Source: Pirellulales bacterium (lineage in GTDB: Bacteria; Planctomycetota; Planctomycetia; Pirellulales; JACPPG01). Taken from it: a DNA stretch of 63,497 bases. Shown piece after piece: positions 44,317 through 53,204 of the stretch. Each line of letters opens with the position of its first letter. Position 1 is the stretch's first letter. Made by a program: the position numbers and the translations under genes. The notes beneath the pieces were generated by a model. That model did not search any database, was not told the DNA's origin, and saw only the letters and a program-made list of their open reading frames with translations. The stretch is from contig DASZWQ010000054.1 in NCBI GenBank assembly GCA_035546535.1, forward strand, positions 1-63,497. The letters are read 5' to 3'.

Positions 44317-46434
44317 TTACTGGTTTTCCGGACGTGCTAACAGTTCACCGGGCGGCCCCAGGAGCGCTCGTTCGAGATCCGCGTCGGTAAGCCTGTAGAG
44401 AAGCAGGGAATATCCGATCTTGGCGTCAGGCTCGCGCTGCCGCAAAAAGCTGCACAGCCGACCGAGGCGCAATTCGTCGTAGCTACGCAGGGCCATCGTC
44501 AGTTCATGATCGCTCAACTGCGGCGCCCGCTCGTGGCATGTTTGCAGATCGGCGCCATTCTCGACGGCCACGGCGAACGCCCTGCGCAGCGTTTGGTAAA
44601 GCTGCTCGTAAACTTTGTTCCAATGTCCCGTGTATTCGCCGTAGACCGGTTGCAGCATCGTTGCGCTCAGGCAGTACCATCCCGGCCGCAGCGCCGGCGG
44701 CGGCCGGTCATCGTGCCAGCGCGTGCGAAAGCCGAAAAGCGGCTCCGCGTCGATGCCGTAGTATTCCGGATCGGCCATGCCGAAGTACGACAGGTACACG
44801 CGGCCGTGGTCCGACGCCTCGCGAGGATGCGCGTCGAGCCAGCGCTTGAGACCTTTCAAATCCTGGCCCCAGTCGAGCGAACTGTCGACCAGCCGGCGAT
44901 AAGCCAGGTCAGGCCCGCCGGAAAGGATGTTGAAATACGCCAGGTAATTCGGCCAGGTCCAAGCGGCGTTGATCGCCGCGAGCACGAGCGCACCCATTGT
45001 CATGAAGCGTGCCACCGCGACGGTTCGCGGTGCCGGGTCGGCGGGAATAACTCGCTTCCGGCGCTCTCCGTCCACGGTTTTCACGGACGGCGATCGAAAC
45101 CATAGAGCCGCCGCGCCCGCCAGGATCAATAGTGGTGGATACGTCGGCAGTATGTGACGGTGCCCGATGTTCAGGCCGCTCTTGAGCGCTATGATCCAAT
45201 ATAGAACCCACAGCGCCACGAGCGGTGTTAGCGGATACCACCAGGCCCGTTGCGGAGCGTCTGTCGCGCCTGTGCCGGCGCGCGGCCGCAGGAAACGGCA
45301 GCCAGCAGCCGCGAGCGCCAACACGGCGAACATCGACAGCGGCGTTTTCCACGCAAAGCACAACGGAAAGAAACTCAACGAACCCGCGCTACGATACACC
45401 CCGTCGAGAAACGCAGGCCGCGCGCCGCTATAGAGCGTATAGCCGAAGCCGAACAGGAAGGCCTCGGGCAGTAAGTGGTGGTCGCGCGCGACTTGCAGGG
45501 GCGCGATCACGTATTGCGGCAGGCCGCCGTACAACGTGTCCCAAGTGACATGGAATTGGGCAACCTCGTTCGAGGCCTCGGGCGCAAAGGCCGAGTACCG
45601 AAAACCGTACGAGGCCCAGATGACCAGGAAGACGCCCAGAACTTCGAGCAGGGCGATGCCCGCAAACAGCGCCAATTGCGGACCCAAGCCGCTCACCTGG
45701 CGCGAACGACGGACACGCCATTCGATCGGCGTCGAATCCGTCGAACGAACCGCCACCAGCACGGCCGCGATCGGCACGATCAAAACGCCCGAAGACTTGG
45801 AAAGCATCAAGCCCGATAGCGCGACGCATGCCGCCGCCAGTCCAAGCGGCGTCACGCGATGGAGCAGCATCCACACGCTACCGACCGACAGGGTAAAGAA
45901 TAATGTGGCCAGCAAATCGGACGTGGTGAGAAAGCCGTTCGCCAGAATGGTCGGCGAAAAGGCATACAGCGTCAGGCTGATCAAGCCTCCATAGGCGCCA
46001 AAAAGCTTGCGCGACCACAGGTACACGACCAGCCCCAAGGCGACGCTAGCCAGACCGATCACGGCGCGGCCGCGGCGCAGCATGCTTTCCAGGTCGTTGC
46101 CGGAGTGGAAGAGGAAGTGGTCGCTGATCTCCCACGGTGATCCCTCGTCCCACGAGTCGTCCTGCGTGGGAGCAAACCGTACTCCTGACAGGTAAACCGG
46201 CAGCGCGGCCAGTCGCTGCGACCAGTTGCCGTTTTCGGGGTGCATGCGAAAGTCGCCCAGCGACCAGTAGATCATTCCGCCCGTCAGATGGACTCCTTCG
46301 TCGAAGGTCATCGACTTCTGCCAGGCGGCGCTGTAGCCAAGTGCGAAGTGACAGCCGAGCAAAAACACGACCGGCAACGGACCGCGCAGCAGGCGTTTGA
46401 TGCTGGTCGGCTCAGGTGCTTTCTCGGATGACAT
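44317..46434 (-). CDS. PMT-type (GT39-like) membrane glycosyltransferase, paralogue A
   Basis: A 705-aa polytopic protein. The catalytic loop begins SMTFDEGVHLTGG, where the Asp-Glu pair corresponds to the GT-C catalytic acid. NGNWSQR follows in the same loop. Later segments are NIGHRHILPTYPPLLIL, YLAYFNILSGGPDLAYRRLVDSSLDWGQDL-type and RVYLSYFGMADPEYYGI. The same blocks recur in the gene at 48785-50971, so the two are duplicates. Such enzymes transfer a sugar from a polyprenyl phosphate donor to a protein or lipid on the outer face of the membrane. The GT2 gene at 51187 could supply the donor. Confidence 0.82.
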   Translation of the reverse strand: MSSEKAPEPTSIKRLLRGPLPVVFLLGCHFALGYSAAWQKSMTFDEGVHLTGGMIYWSLGDFRMHPENGNWSQRLAALPVYLSGVRFAPTQDDSWDEGSPWEISDHFLFHSGNDLESMLRRGRAVIGLASVALGLVVYLWSRKLFGAYGGLISLTLYAFSPTILANGFLTTSDLLATLFFTLSVGSVWMLLHRVTPLGLAAACVALSGLMLSKSSGVLIVPIAAVLVAVRSTDSTPIEWRVRRSRQVSGLGPQLALFAGIALLEVLGVFLVIWASYGFRYSAFAPEASNEVAQFHVTWDTLYGGLPQYVIAPLQVARDHHLLPEAFLFGFGYTLYSGARPAFLDGVYRSAGSLSFFPLCFAWKTPLSMFAVLALAAAGCRFLRPRAGTGATDAPQRAWWYPLTPLVALWVLYWIIALKSGLNIGHRHILPTYPPLLILAGAAALWFRSPSVKTVDGERRKRVIPADPAPRTVAVARFMTMGALVLAAINAAWTWPNYLAYFNILSGGPDLAYRRLVDSSLDWGQDLKGLKRWLDAHPREASDHGRVYLSYFGMADPEYYGIDAEPLFGFRTRWHDDRPPPALRPGWYCLSATMLQPVYGEYTGHWNKVYEQLYQTLRRAFAVAVENGADLQTCHERAPQLSDHELTMALRSYDELRLGRLCSFLRQREPDAKIGYSLLLYRLTDADLERALLGPPGELLARPENQ

Positions 46435-46595
46435 GAGCGGCGTTGCCGAAATGGGACGGAAGCGTGGCGCGTGGTCTGACGCGAGTGAGCGGACGAAGGC
46501 AATGGGCGTCGATGACGTTAGCCTGTTCTATCTTCTCATCGCTCGTCAAGGAACCGCGCCTGAGTCCAGGCGATTCGCGCAACCCTGCCACGCTC

Positions 46596-47342
46596 TCAGG
46601 TGGGAGCACTCACCACGCGACGGCCCAGCGGCGTCAGATTCTCCCAGGTGAATTCGGCCAGGCAGGTCAGAAAATCGCCATTGAGGTAGCCGGGATTCCG
46701 CTCCAGGAAGAAGCGTTCGGCGGCGTGCTCGCCCGGCGCCGTGCCCGGTAACTGCCGCTCGTCGCGCACGGGCGTGGGCCGTTGCAAGGCAACGACACCC
46801 CGCACGGCGTCGTATTCGTCGGGGAATTTGATCCGCACGAGCGTGTCCAATCGCGCCTGCACATCGGCGGGAGTTGCCACGAGCGGCCGCGGATAATATT
46901 CGCGAAAAAAGCCGGGCATGAACCGGTACGTGCGATGCGTCGAAGTCAAAAGCAGTAAGTAAACCTTGTCGGCGTTGGCTTGCTGCGCGAGCGCGAAGCC
47001 ATACCGTGCCCAGGCGTAAACCCAAGCTGGATGTCCCCAATATTCGGGATCGACGACGGTATCGCCGGCAAAAACCGCGGCCAGCCGCTCGCCGCCGCGC
47101 GTCGTCTCGAACAAGGTGATCGTCGAAAAGCCGCAAATCGAGCCCGATGCTGCTTCGCGAAGCAGCAGTACCGACGGCTTTTCGTCGAGATCGGCAAAGA
47201 ATTGCGCCTGGTCCACCTGATCGAAATGGCGCGACATCAGCTCGAACAAGCGTCCGCGCTCGGCCGCGGATAGCTTGGGCACGGGGGTCACCTGGCAATC
47301 GAGCGCGTCCGGGCCGCGCGCCGGCGAGTCAGGATCGTTCAT
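46596..47342 (-). CDS. GNAT-like acyltransferase-fold protein
   Basis: A 248-aa soluble protein starting MNDPDSPARGPD. The middle looks like a GNAT fold: a strand with SICGFSTITLFE, then AAVFAGDTVVDPEYWGHPAWVYAW, followed by a helix and the VYLLLLTSTHRTYRFMPG strand/loop. It is most like the acyl-homoserine-lactone-synthase or N-acyl amino acid synthase branch in layout, but no residue proves it. Its start overlaps the end of the PaaK-like gene by 14 bp, which suggests the two products work together, perhaps on one acyl substrate. Confidence 0.6.
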   Translation of the reverse strand: MNDPDSPARGPDALDCQVTPVPKLSAAERGRLFELMSRHFDQVDQAQFFADLDEKPSVLLLREAASGSICGFSTITLFETTRGGERLAAVFAGDTVVDPEYWGHPAWVYAWARYGFALAQQANADKVYLLLLTSTHRTYRFMPGFFREYYPRPLVATPADVQARLDTLVRIKFPDEYDAVRGVVALQRPTPVRDERQLPGTAPGEHAAERFFLERNPGYLNGDFLTCLAEFTWENLTPLGRRVVSAPT

Positions 47343-48735
47343 CGGCGTGCCCCTCGTCGGCGTCAATTTCGCAGCGAAAATCTTCGAACTTTCCCAGCGT
47401 TGCGCGCGGAATCGCATCGACGTATTGCAATCGCACCTCGAACGGATGCCCCACGGCGCGGATCACCCAGCCGCGCAGCCGCTCCTCTTCGTCGGGTTCC
47501 AGTGGCCGATGGACGACGAGCAGCATTTCCATCAAGGCGCGGGTGCGCTGGATCAGTTGAAACTGGTGGATCGGAGGAAAATCAGCCACTTCGTCGGTGC
47601 CCGCCAGTTCGATCGCCGGCCAGCGGCGTCGCCCATCGGGCAATACGGCCATGTTCCGTTGCCGCCCCATGATGCGCCGCAGCGAGGGCAAGCCCCGGCC
47701 GCAAGGGCACGGCGCGCCGACCTCGGCGTAATCACCAATGTCGTAGCGCAACAGCGGCGTGGCAAAGTTGTGTAGGGCCGTCACCACGACCCGCCCGACT
47801 TGCCCCGGCAGGCACGGCCGGCTGTCTTCGTCGATGACTTCGACCAGCACGTTTTCGGCTTGCACGTGATAATTCTCGCCTGTGGGACATTCCAGGGCGA
47901 TGTACCCAACTTCTTGCGAGCTGTACATATCGACGACGCGCACATTCCACGTGTGCCGGCAGGCGGTGCGCACGCGCGGCTCGAGCAGCTCGCCGAAGGT
48001 CCGCGCTTCGCGCAGCCGCGGCAAGCGCCAGCCGTGCTCCCGTGAATGCCGCACAAGCGCCATCAGGTTCGAAGGATACGTCAGCAGATAATCGGGATCG
48101 CGCGCCAAGAGCCACGTGACCTGCTCGTCGACCGTGCTGTGGATATTCAACGTGTGGCTGAGCCCAGTCGAGACGATGCCGCGCGTCGCCGGCCCCCAGT
48201 CCTCGGCCGAAATCCCATCGGGCGGGGCGGCCTCGTTACCGGGGAGCGAACGAATGGCCGCCAGCGTCGCGCCAGGCACGCGGCGATGCCACAAGTGATC
48301 GCGGAGCGTGCAGCAGTTCCAGAACAATTGCGTCAGGCCCGTGCCGATGATCATGACGGGCCGCCCCGTCGAACCGGAGGTGAACAGTTGGCTGCGCGGC
48401 CCATGAGCATCGGGCACGGCGCAAGAGACAAGCTCCGCATGGTGCTGCTGCACATCGGCGCGGGTCAACAGCGGGATGCGCCGCCACTCGTCCGGCCCAT
48501 GAATCTTCTCCGGCGCAAGGCCGACACCTTCGAAGCGGCGCCGATAATAGGCGGTCGTGTCGAACGCGTGCGCCAGCAAACGCCCCAATTGCCTTGACTG
48601 TCGCGCCAGAATCTCCTCGGCCGACAACCACTGGATCGATTCGAACTGGCACTGCATCGCCAAAAGTTGCGACGCAAATGGGCCGGGTATGCCCGGCCAA
48701 ATGGTGCCGTTGACGGTGCTGGTCACGTCGAGCAT
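47329..48735 (-). CDS. PaaK-like AMP-forming ligase
   Basis: A 468-aa adenylate-forming enzyme of the phenylacetate-CoA ligase / coenzyme F390 synthetase (CapK) group. The P-loop-like motif is FTSGSTGRPVMI near residue 116, the mid motif is YSSQEVGYIALECP, and the hinge region is LRYDIGDYAEVG followed by CPCGRGLPSL, whose cysteines suit a zinc site. The C-terminal lid is short. The ATG at 48735 was chosen because the longer reading enters the upstream gene. It activates a carboxylate as an acyl-AMP; the substrate is unknown. The gene lies between the PMT-type gene and the GNAT-like gene in one operon. Confidence 0.82.
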   Translation of the reverse strand: MLDVTSTVNGTIWPGIPGPFASQLLAMQCQFESIQWLSAEEILARQSRQLGRLLAHAFDTTAYYRRRFEGVGLAPEKIHGPDEWRRIPLLTRADVQQHHAELVSCAVPDAHGPRSQLFTSGSTGRPVMIIGTGLTQLFWNCCTLRDHLWHRRVPGATLAAIRSLPGNEAAPPDGISAEDWGPATRGIVSTGLSHTLNIHSTVDEQVTWLLARDPDYLLTYPSNLMALVRHSREHGWRLPRLREARTFGELLEPRVRTACRHTWNVRVVDMYSSQEVGYIALECPTGENYHVQAENVLVEVIDEDSRPCLPGQVGRVVVTALHNFATPLLRYDIGDYAEVGAPCPCGRGLPSLRRIMGRQRNMAVLPDGRRRWPAIELAGTDEVADFPPIHQFQLIQRTRALMEMLLVVHRPLEPDEEERLRGWVIRAVGHPFEVRLQYVDAIPRATLGKFEDFRCEIDADEGHADERS

Positions 48736-48784
48736 TCGTTCACCGTGGGGGCCGAGGTGCGCGGCGCGCACGCGAATGGGACAT

Positions 48785-50971
48785 TCATTGCCGGGCCTCG
48801 TTTGTCGCCGCCGGTTCGGTGGGCGTTCCCTCGGGCCGGGGCAAAAGCTCGCACGGGTCACCGTCGAGCGCCGCGGCAACGTCGGCGTCCGAGAGCCGGT
48901 AAATCATGATCGAATAGCCGACTTGATCATCCGGTTCGCGCTGCCGCAGGCAACTACACAACCGGGCGAAGCATAGCACGCGATAGTTGTTAAAGCCTCT
49001 CTGCACTATGGCGGCAGGAGGGGCCATGTCGAACATTTGCTTCAAGGCGGCGGGATCGTGCGCGGCTCGCTGAAACGGCGTGACGACCTGCCGCAGGTTT
49101 TGATAGTCGTGTTCGAAAATCTCATTCCAGCGGCCCAGATAGGGCACCGCATACACCGATTGCAACATAGACGCGCTAATGCAGTAGAGCCCACCAGTCA
49201 GAGGAGCCGGTATGCTGCCGGTCTGCTTGGGAAAGTATTTTGGCAGCTCCTGGGCGCGGATGCCGTACGTCGCAGGAAGCGCGGTGCCGAAATAAGACAA
49301 GTAGACGCGCTGTGGGTCGCGGGAATCCTCGGGATGGGCGTCGAGCCAGCGTTTCAACTCGCCAAGATCTTGTCCCCAATCGAGCGAGCTGTCGACCAGG
49401 TGGCGGTAGGCATGCTTCGGCCCGCCCGCCACGACGTTGAAATACGCCAAATAATGCGGCCAGAAGCTGACGGTTTCCAGTGCGCTAACGGCCAACAGCG
49501 CGATCGTTGCGCCGCGGGCCGTGGTTGCGACTTTCGAATTACCGGCCGGCGTCGCGCGGCTCGCCACCTGGCCACGACCGGTGGCGGTTGGCGCTGTACT
49601 GCGCGCGGCGGCGACCGAAAACCACAGCCCCGCCGCTCCGGCGAAAATGAACATCGGCGGATACGTGGGAAGAATGTGCCGGTGTCCGATGTTCAGGGGC
49701 GTGCTCAGGGCCACGATCCAGTAGACGCCGAACAGCGCCGCGATGGGTGTCAGTTCGTAGAGAATCGTCGCGCGCGCAGGGGCGGAATCGGAACTTCGCT
49801 GGTCGGCGCCGCGAGCACGCACCACAAGGGCAGCCACGCCCAGTATCAGCACCGCGAACAACGCCAGCGGTGTCTTCCACAGCAGGCACAGCGGAAAGAA
49901 GCTCGACCAACCTCGGTCGCTGAACACTCCGTTGAGAAAGCCCACCCGATCTTTGGAATATCTCAAGGCGTAGGAGAACCCGTACAGGTAGGGCTCGGGC
50001 AGCAGTTGATGGTCGCGCGCAAAGCGCACGATCGAGCGCAGCCGCGGCGACTGGTCCTTGGCTTCGAGCTGTTCCCAAGTCTCTGCGTAGGCGCTGCCCT
50101 CTTCATACGGCGGTGCGAACATGGAATAGCGAAAACCGTAAGACGCCCAGACCAGGAGTACGACGCCCAGGAATTGCACGATCGCGATCGCGGCAAAGAC
50201 GAGCGACTGCCGTGGCCGGCCGTTTATTTCATGGCGCGTGAGCAACGGAATCTGCAATGGCGTGGCGCGAGTCAGCCGCACGGCAACCATCGCCAGGGCC
50301 ATGGGGATGATCAGCAAGCCCGAATATTTCGATAGTACGAGGCCTGAAAGACTGACGAGCGCCGCTACGAGCGTCAGGCAAGAGACACGATGCAAGAGCG
50401 CCCACACGGCGGCGGAGGAGGCCGTGAAGAAAAACGTGGCCGGCAGGTCGGACGTGACCAGAAAGCCGTTGGCCAGCATGGCGGGAGAAAAGGCGTAGAG
50501 CGCAAGGCTGATCAAGCCGCCCACGGCCCCAAAGATGCGCCGCGACCAGAGATAAACCAGGAGCGCCAAGAGCGCACTGGGAATTGCCATCATGGCCCGA
50601 CAGCGCAACAGGATGCCGTCAGTGTCCCTTCCAAGCTCGGCCATCAAGCGCTCGGTGACTTTCCAGACATCCGAGGTCGCCCATGCCGGATCGTCGAGAC
50701 TGACCTGAGAGCCGCGCAGATAGAGCGGCAGCGCGCCGAAGCGCTGCGACCAGTTGCCGTTTTCGGAGTGCAAGCGGTAATCGTTCGTGGTCCAATAGCT
50801 GAGGCCGCCCCCCAGGTGCGCGCTCTCGTCGAAGGTCATCGACTTGCGGGCGACGGCCGTCATTCCCAGCACCAGGTGGCAGGCAATCAGCAAAACCACG
50901 GGCACAGGGCCGCTGAGCCAGCCGGCGCGTGCTGTCGCATGGGGAGTATCGCGTTTCGCCATGATTCCCAA
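48785..50971 (-). CDS. PMT-type (GT39-like) membrane glycosyltransferase, paralogue B
   Basis: A 728-aa paralogue of the 44317-46434 product with matching blocks: SMTFDESAHLGGGLSYW, NGNWSQRFGALPLYL, NIGHRHILPTYPPMFI, DSSLDWGQDLGELKRWLDAHP and RVYLSYFGTA. About 11 hydrophobic helices and a C-terminal soluble part are predicted. It is the first gene of the cluster. The start MGIMAKRDTPHA also contains an ATG three codons later. Confidence 0.82.
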   Translation of the reverse strand: MGIMAKRDTPHATARAGWLSGPVPVVLLIACHLVLGMTAVARKSMTFDESAHLGGGLSYWTTNDYRLHSENGNWSQRFGALPLYLRGSQVSLDDPAWATSDVWKVTERLMAELGRDTDGILLRCRAMMAIPSALLALLVYLWSRRIFGAVGGLISLALYAFSPAMLANGFLVTSDLPATFFFTASSAAVWALLHRVSCLTLVAALVSLSGLVLSKYSGLLIIPMALAMVAVRLTRATPLQIPLLTRHEINGRPRQSLVFAAIAIVQFLGVVLLVWASYGFRYSMFAPPYEEGSAYAETWEQLEAKDQSPRLRSIVRFARDHQLLPEPYLYGFSYALRYSKDRVGFLNGVFSDRGWSSFFPLCLLWKTPLALFAVLILGVAALVVRARGADQRSSDSAPARATILYELTPIAALFGVYWIVALSTPLNIGHRHILPTYPPMFIFAGAAGLWFSVAAARSTAPTATGRGQVASRATPAGNSKVATTARGATIALLAVSALETVSFWPHYLAYFNVVAGGPKHAYRHLVDSSLDWGQDLGELKRWLDAHPEDSRDPQRVYLSYFGTALPATYGIRAQELPKYFPKQTGSIPAPLTGGLYCISASMLQSVYAVPYLGRWNEIFEHDYQNLRQVVTPFQRAAHDPAALKQMFDMAPPAAIVQRGFNNYRVLCFARLCSCLRQREPDDQVGYSIMIYRLSDADVAAALDGDPCELLPRPEGTPTEPAATNEARQ

Positions 50972-51186
50972 AGTTCCAACGCCTCTGAGCGGTAGGACCG
51001 CCGCGCAAGTGCCATCCGGTGCCGATCGGCAGCTTCCTAGCGTCCTATGCCGGCAGGCGATGCGTCAATATCCGGCGTCCGCCCCCCGTCGCCAGTCAGA
51101 AAACCGGTTTTGGCGTCGGCCACCTGGCCGACCTCGATCCAAGGTCCGCCTTGAGCGGATCGGCCAGCGCCGGTAGCATCCCCTCC

Positions 51187-52173
51187 ATGAATTCCCCCCC
51201 GCGACTTTCCCTGGCCATTCCGGTTTTTAACGAGCGCGAGGTCTTTCCTGCGCTTGTCGAGCGTGTGGGAGCCGTGCTGGACAAGATTCCCGGCGGGCCG
51301 CACGAGATCGTGATGGTCGACGACGGCAGCTCGGACGGGACTGCCGATCTGCTGGAACAGGCCGCGGCCCGCGATCCACGCATCGTGGGCGTGCTGCTAT
51401 CGCGTAATTTCGGCCACCAGGTGGCGATCACGGCCGCCATGGATCAGGTCTCGGGCGACGTGATCGTGATCATGGACGGCGACCTGCAAGATCCGCCGGA
51501 AGTGATCCCCAAACTGCTGGCCAAGCACGAAGAAGGCTACGACGTCGTCTATGCGCAGCGCGGCCAGCGCCAGGAAGGCTGGTACCTGCGCTTCTGCTAC
51601 TGGCTGTTCTACCGCATCGTGACGAAGCTCTCGAACGTGCCGTTGCCGCTCGACAGCGGCGACTTCGCGTTGCTGTCGCGCCGCGTGGTCGACGCCATGC
51701 GCGCAGCCCCCGAACGGCAGCGCTATCTGCGCGGATTGCGGGCGTGGGTAGGATTCAAGCAGACGGGCATGGTTGTCGATCGCGCCGGCCGGCACGCCGG
51801 CCGGTCAAAGTACACGCCGCTGAAGCTGCTGAAACTCGCCTCGGACGGCATATTCGCCTTTTCGATCGTGCCTTTACGCGCGGCGCTATTCCTTGGCGCC
51901 GGGGCGATCGTGGCGTCCATCGTCTATGCCATTTACGCCATTCTGGCGCGGCTGGTCTTCGAAAGTAATACGCCGCCCGGCTTCGCCTCGTTGATCGTCG
52001 TGATCACGTTCCTGGCGGGCATGCAGCTCTTGATCCTCGGCGTCGTCGGCGAATACGTCGGCCGCATCTACGAGGAAGTGAAAGGACGCCCGCACTACAT
52101 CTTGCGGAAAGTCGTCCGCGCAAAAGAAGCCGCTGAAGCAGCACCACAGCCGCGCTACGCCGACCAGTTATAG
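51187..52173 (+). CDS. GT2 glycosyltransferase, GtrB/DPM1-like
   Basis: A 328-aa inverting GT2 enzyme that loads a sugar onto a polyprenyl phosphate at the cytoplasmic face. Motifs are SLAIPVFNEREV, MVDDGSSDGT, the metal-binding DGDLQDPPEVIP, and GDFALLSRRVVDAM. Two C-terminal membrane helices (about residues 232-258 and 266-292) match the GtrB type. The ATG at 51187 begins the family-like N-terminus. It diverges from the PMT-type operon and could make its lipid-linked donor. The last 19 bp overlap the 3' end of the convergent response-regulator gene. Confidence 0.88.
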   Translation: MNSPPRLSLAIPVFNEREVFPALVERVGAVLDKIPGGPHEIVMVDDGSSDGTADLLEQAAARDPRIVGVLLSRNFGHQVAITAAMDQVSGDVIVIMDGDLQDPPEVIPKLLAKHEEGYDVVYAQRGQRQEGWYLRFCYWLFYRIVTKLSNVPLPLDSGDFALLSRRVVDAMRAAPERQRYLRGLRAWVGFKQTGMVVDRAGRHAGRSKYTPLKLLKLASDGIFAFSIVPLRAALFLGAGAIVASIVYAIYAILARLVFESNTPPGFASLIVVITFLAGMQLLILGVVGEYVGRIYEEVKGRPHYILRKVVRAKEAAEAAPQPRYADQL

Positions 52174-52571
52174 GTCCGCCGCAAAGCGGTGTGCACGATG
52201 GTCGTCAGGTTCAGGCGGCTGACCGGCTTCGAGAGCACCGAGAAGGCGTTTGCGCGACGGGCTTCTTCACGCAGCGCGTCGTCGGCGTTGGCCGACAGGA
52301 TGATGCACGGCAGGATGACCTTGATCTCTTTCAAGAGTCGCAGCGTCTCCAGGCCGGTCAGACGCGGCATGTGCATGTCCAAGAGCACGAGGTGTACTTC
52401 CTCGCGGCGGACAACGTCGAGGGCCTCTTCGCCGTCGCTGGCCATGAACGTACGAAACCCCTGCGGCTCGAGCACCCCGCGCAGCGTCTCGCGGAAGCCC
52501 AGGTCGTCGTCCGTGATGAGCAGGTTGGGGGTCAGTCCGATCACGACTCGATTTCCATCCGCGACAGGCAC
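52155..52571 (-). CDS. Single-domain response regulator (receiver only)
   Basis: A 138-aa CheY-like receiver without an output domain. The acidic pocket is DDD at 21-23, phospho-acceptor D65 is in LLDMHMP, the switch Ser93 is in ILSAN and K115 is in SKP. The GTG at 52571 was used; a GTG at 52544 gives a tighter domain start. No histidine kinase is nearby. The 3' end overlaps the convergent GT2 gene by 19 bp. Confidence 0.87.
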   Translation of the reverse strand: MPVADGNRVVIGLTPNLLITDDDLGFRETLRGVLEPQGFRTFMASDGEEALDVVRREEVHLVLLDMHMPRLTGLETLRLLKEIKVILPCIILSANADDALREEARRANAFSVLSKPVSRLNLTTIVHTALRRTYNWSA

Positions 52572-53204
52572 TTAGGACCGTTCAAGCTCGGTGATAATGA
52601 CTTGCCGTTTGATTCGAATTGCAACTCGGATGCCGAGCAGGCTCGGAACACCGCGCGGCGGGAGCGCGTCATCGCGATAATTCGTTGCCTGTCTTCATGT
52701 TAATATCGAACGTCGGCTGCCTGCTACAAGTTAGCTTAGGCAAAATGACAAGAAATCGCGAGACTCGGACAGGCAAGCTGCTGCCATTTCGGCAGGCATT
52801 TTCGATTGGCTCCCTTCGCCACACGGCGGTGTCCAAGGCCCGACGCATGCCGTAACGGTCAGGTCGCTTCAGCCGCGTGTTGGGAGAATCTTTCGGGCCA
52901 GGAACGCGGCCAGCGGGCATGATCATTGACGAGGTTGGCCCGCGCTACACCCCCTCTTGTCGATCAGCGGAGCGCGGTAACGATTCCCAAGAAGGGGCGT
53001 CGCTACGGATCGGCCGTGCAAAACTCTCTTTCCGGCGCAGGCAAGCGCGGCGCGCCGGACGATCAATTTTTCTTATCGTACGCCGACGCCTGCGCTCTCC
53101 TTGTCAGGGGGCATGGTAACTCTATACTACCGATGAAGTTGGTTATTCTGACGCCACCGCATCGCGCGCTCCCGCCGGGTACGAGCGCCGAGGATTGATC
53201 TCGC
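52572..53204. other. 633-bp intergenic region upstream of sdhC
   Basis: No credible gene: the short frames here are Arg-rich and show no start signals. A sigma70-like promoter at 53101-53128 lies near the sdhC end. The divergent regulator gene must have its own promoter near 52580-52640, which I could not define. Confidence 0.55.
53101..53128 (+). promoter_or_regulatory. Sigma70-type promoter for sdhCAB
   Basis: TTGTCA (53101-53106) and TATACT (53123-53128), each five of six matches to consensus, are separated by 16 bp. Transcription would start near 53135, giving a leader of about 70 bases before the sdhC GTG. Confidence 0.6.

Noticed and set aside
48736..48879. Longer N-terminus for the PaaK-like ligase
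   Set aside because: It would enter the upstream PMT-type gene and is Arg/Pro-rich with no family similarity.
52572..53204. Small genes in the sdhC upstream gap
   Set aside because: The 80-90-codon frames on both strands are Arg-rich, lack ribosome-binding sites and overlap the promoter.
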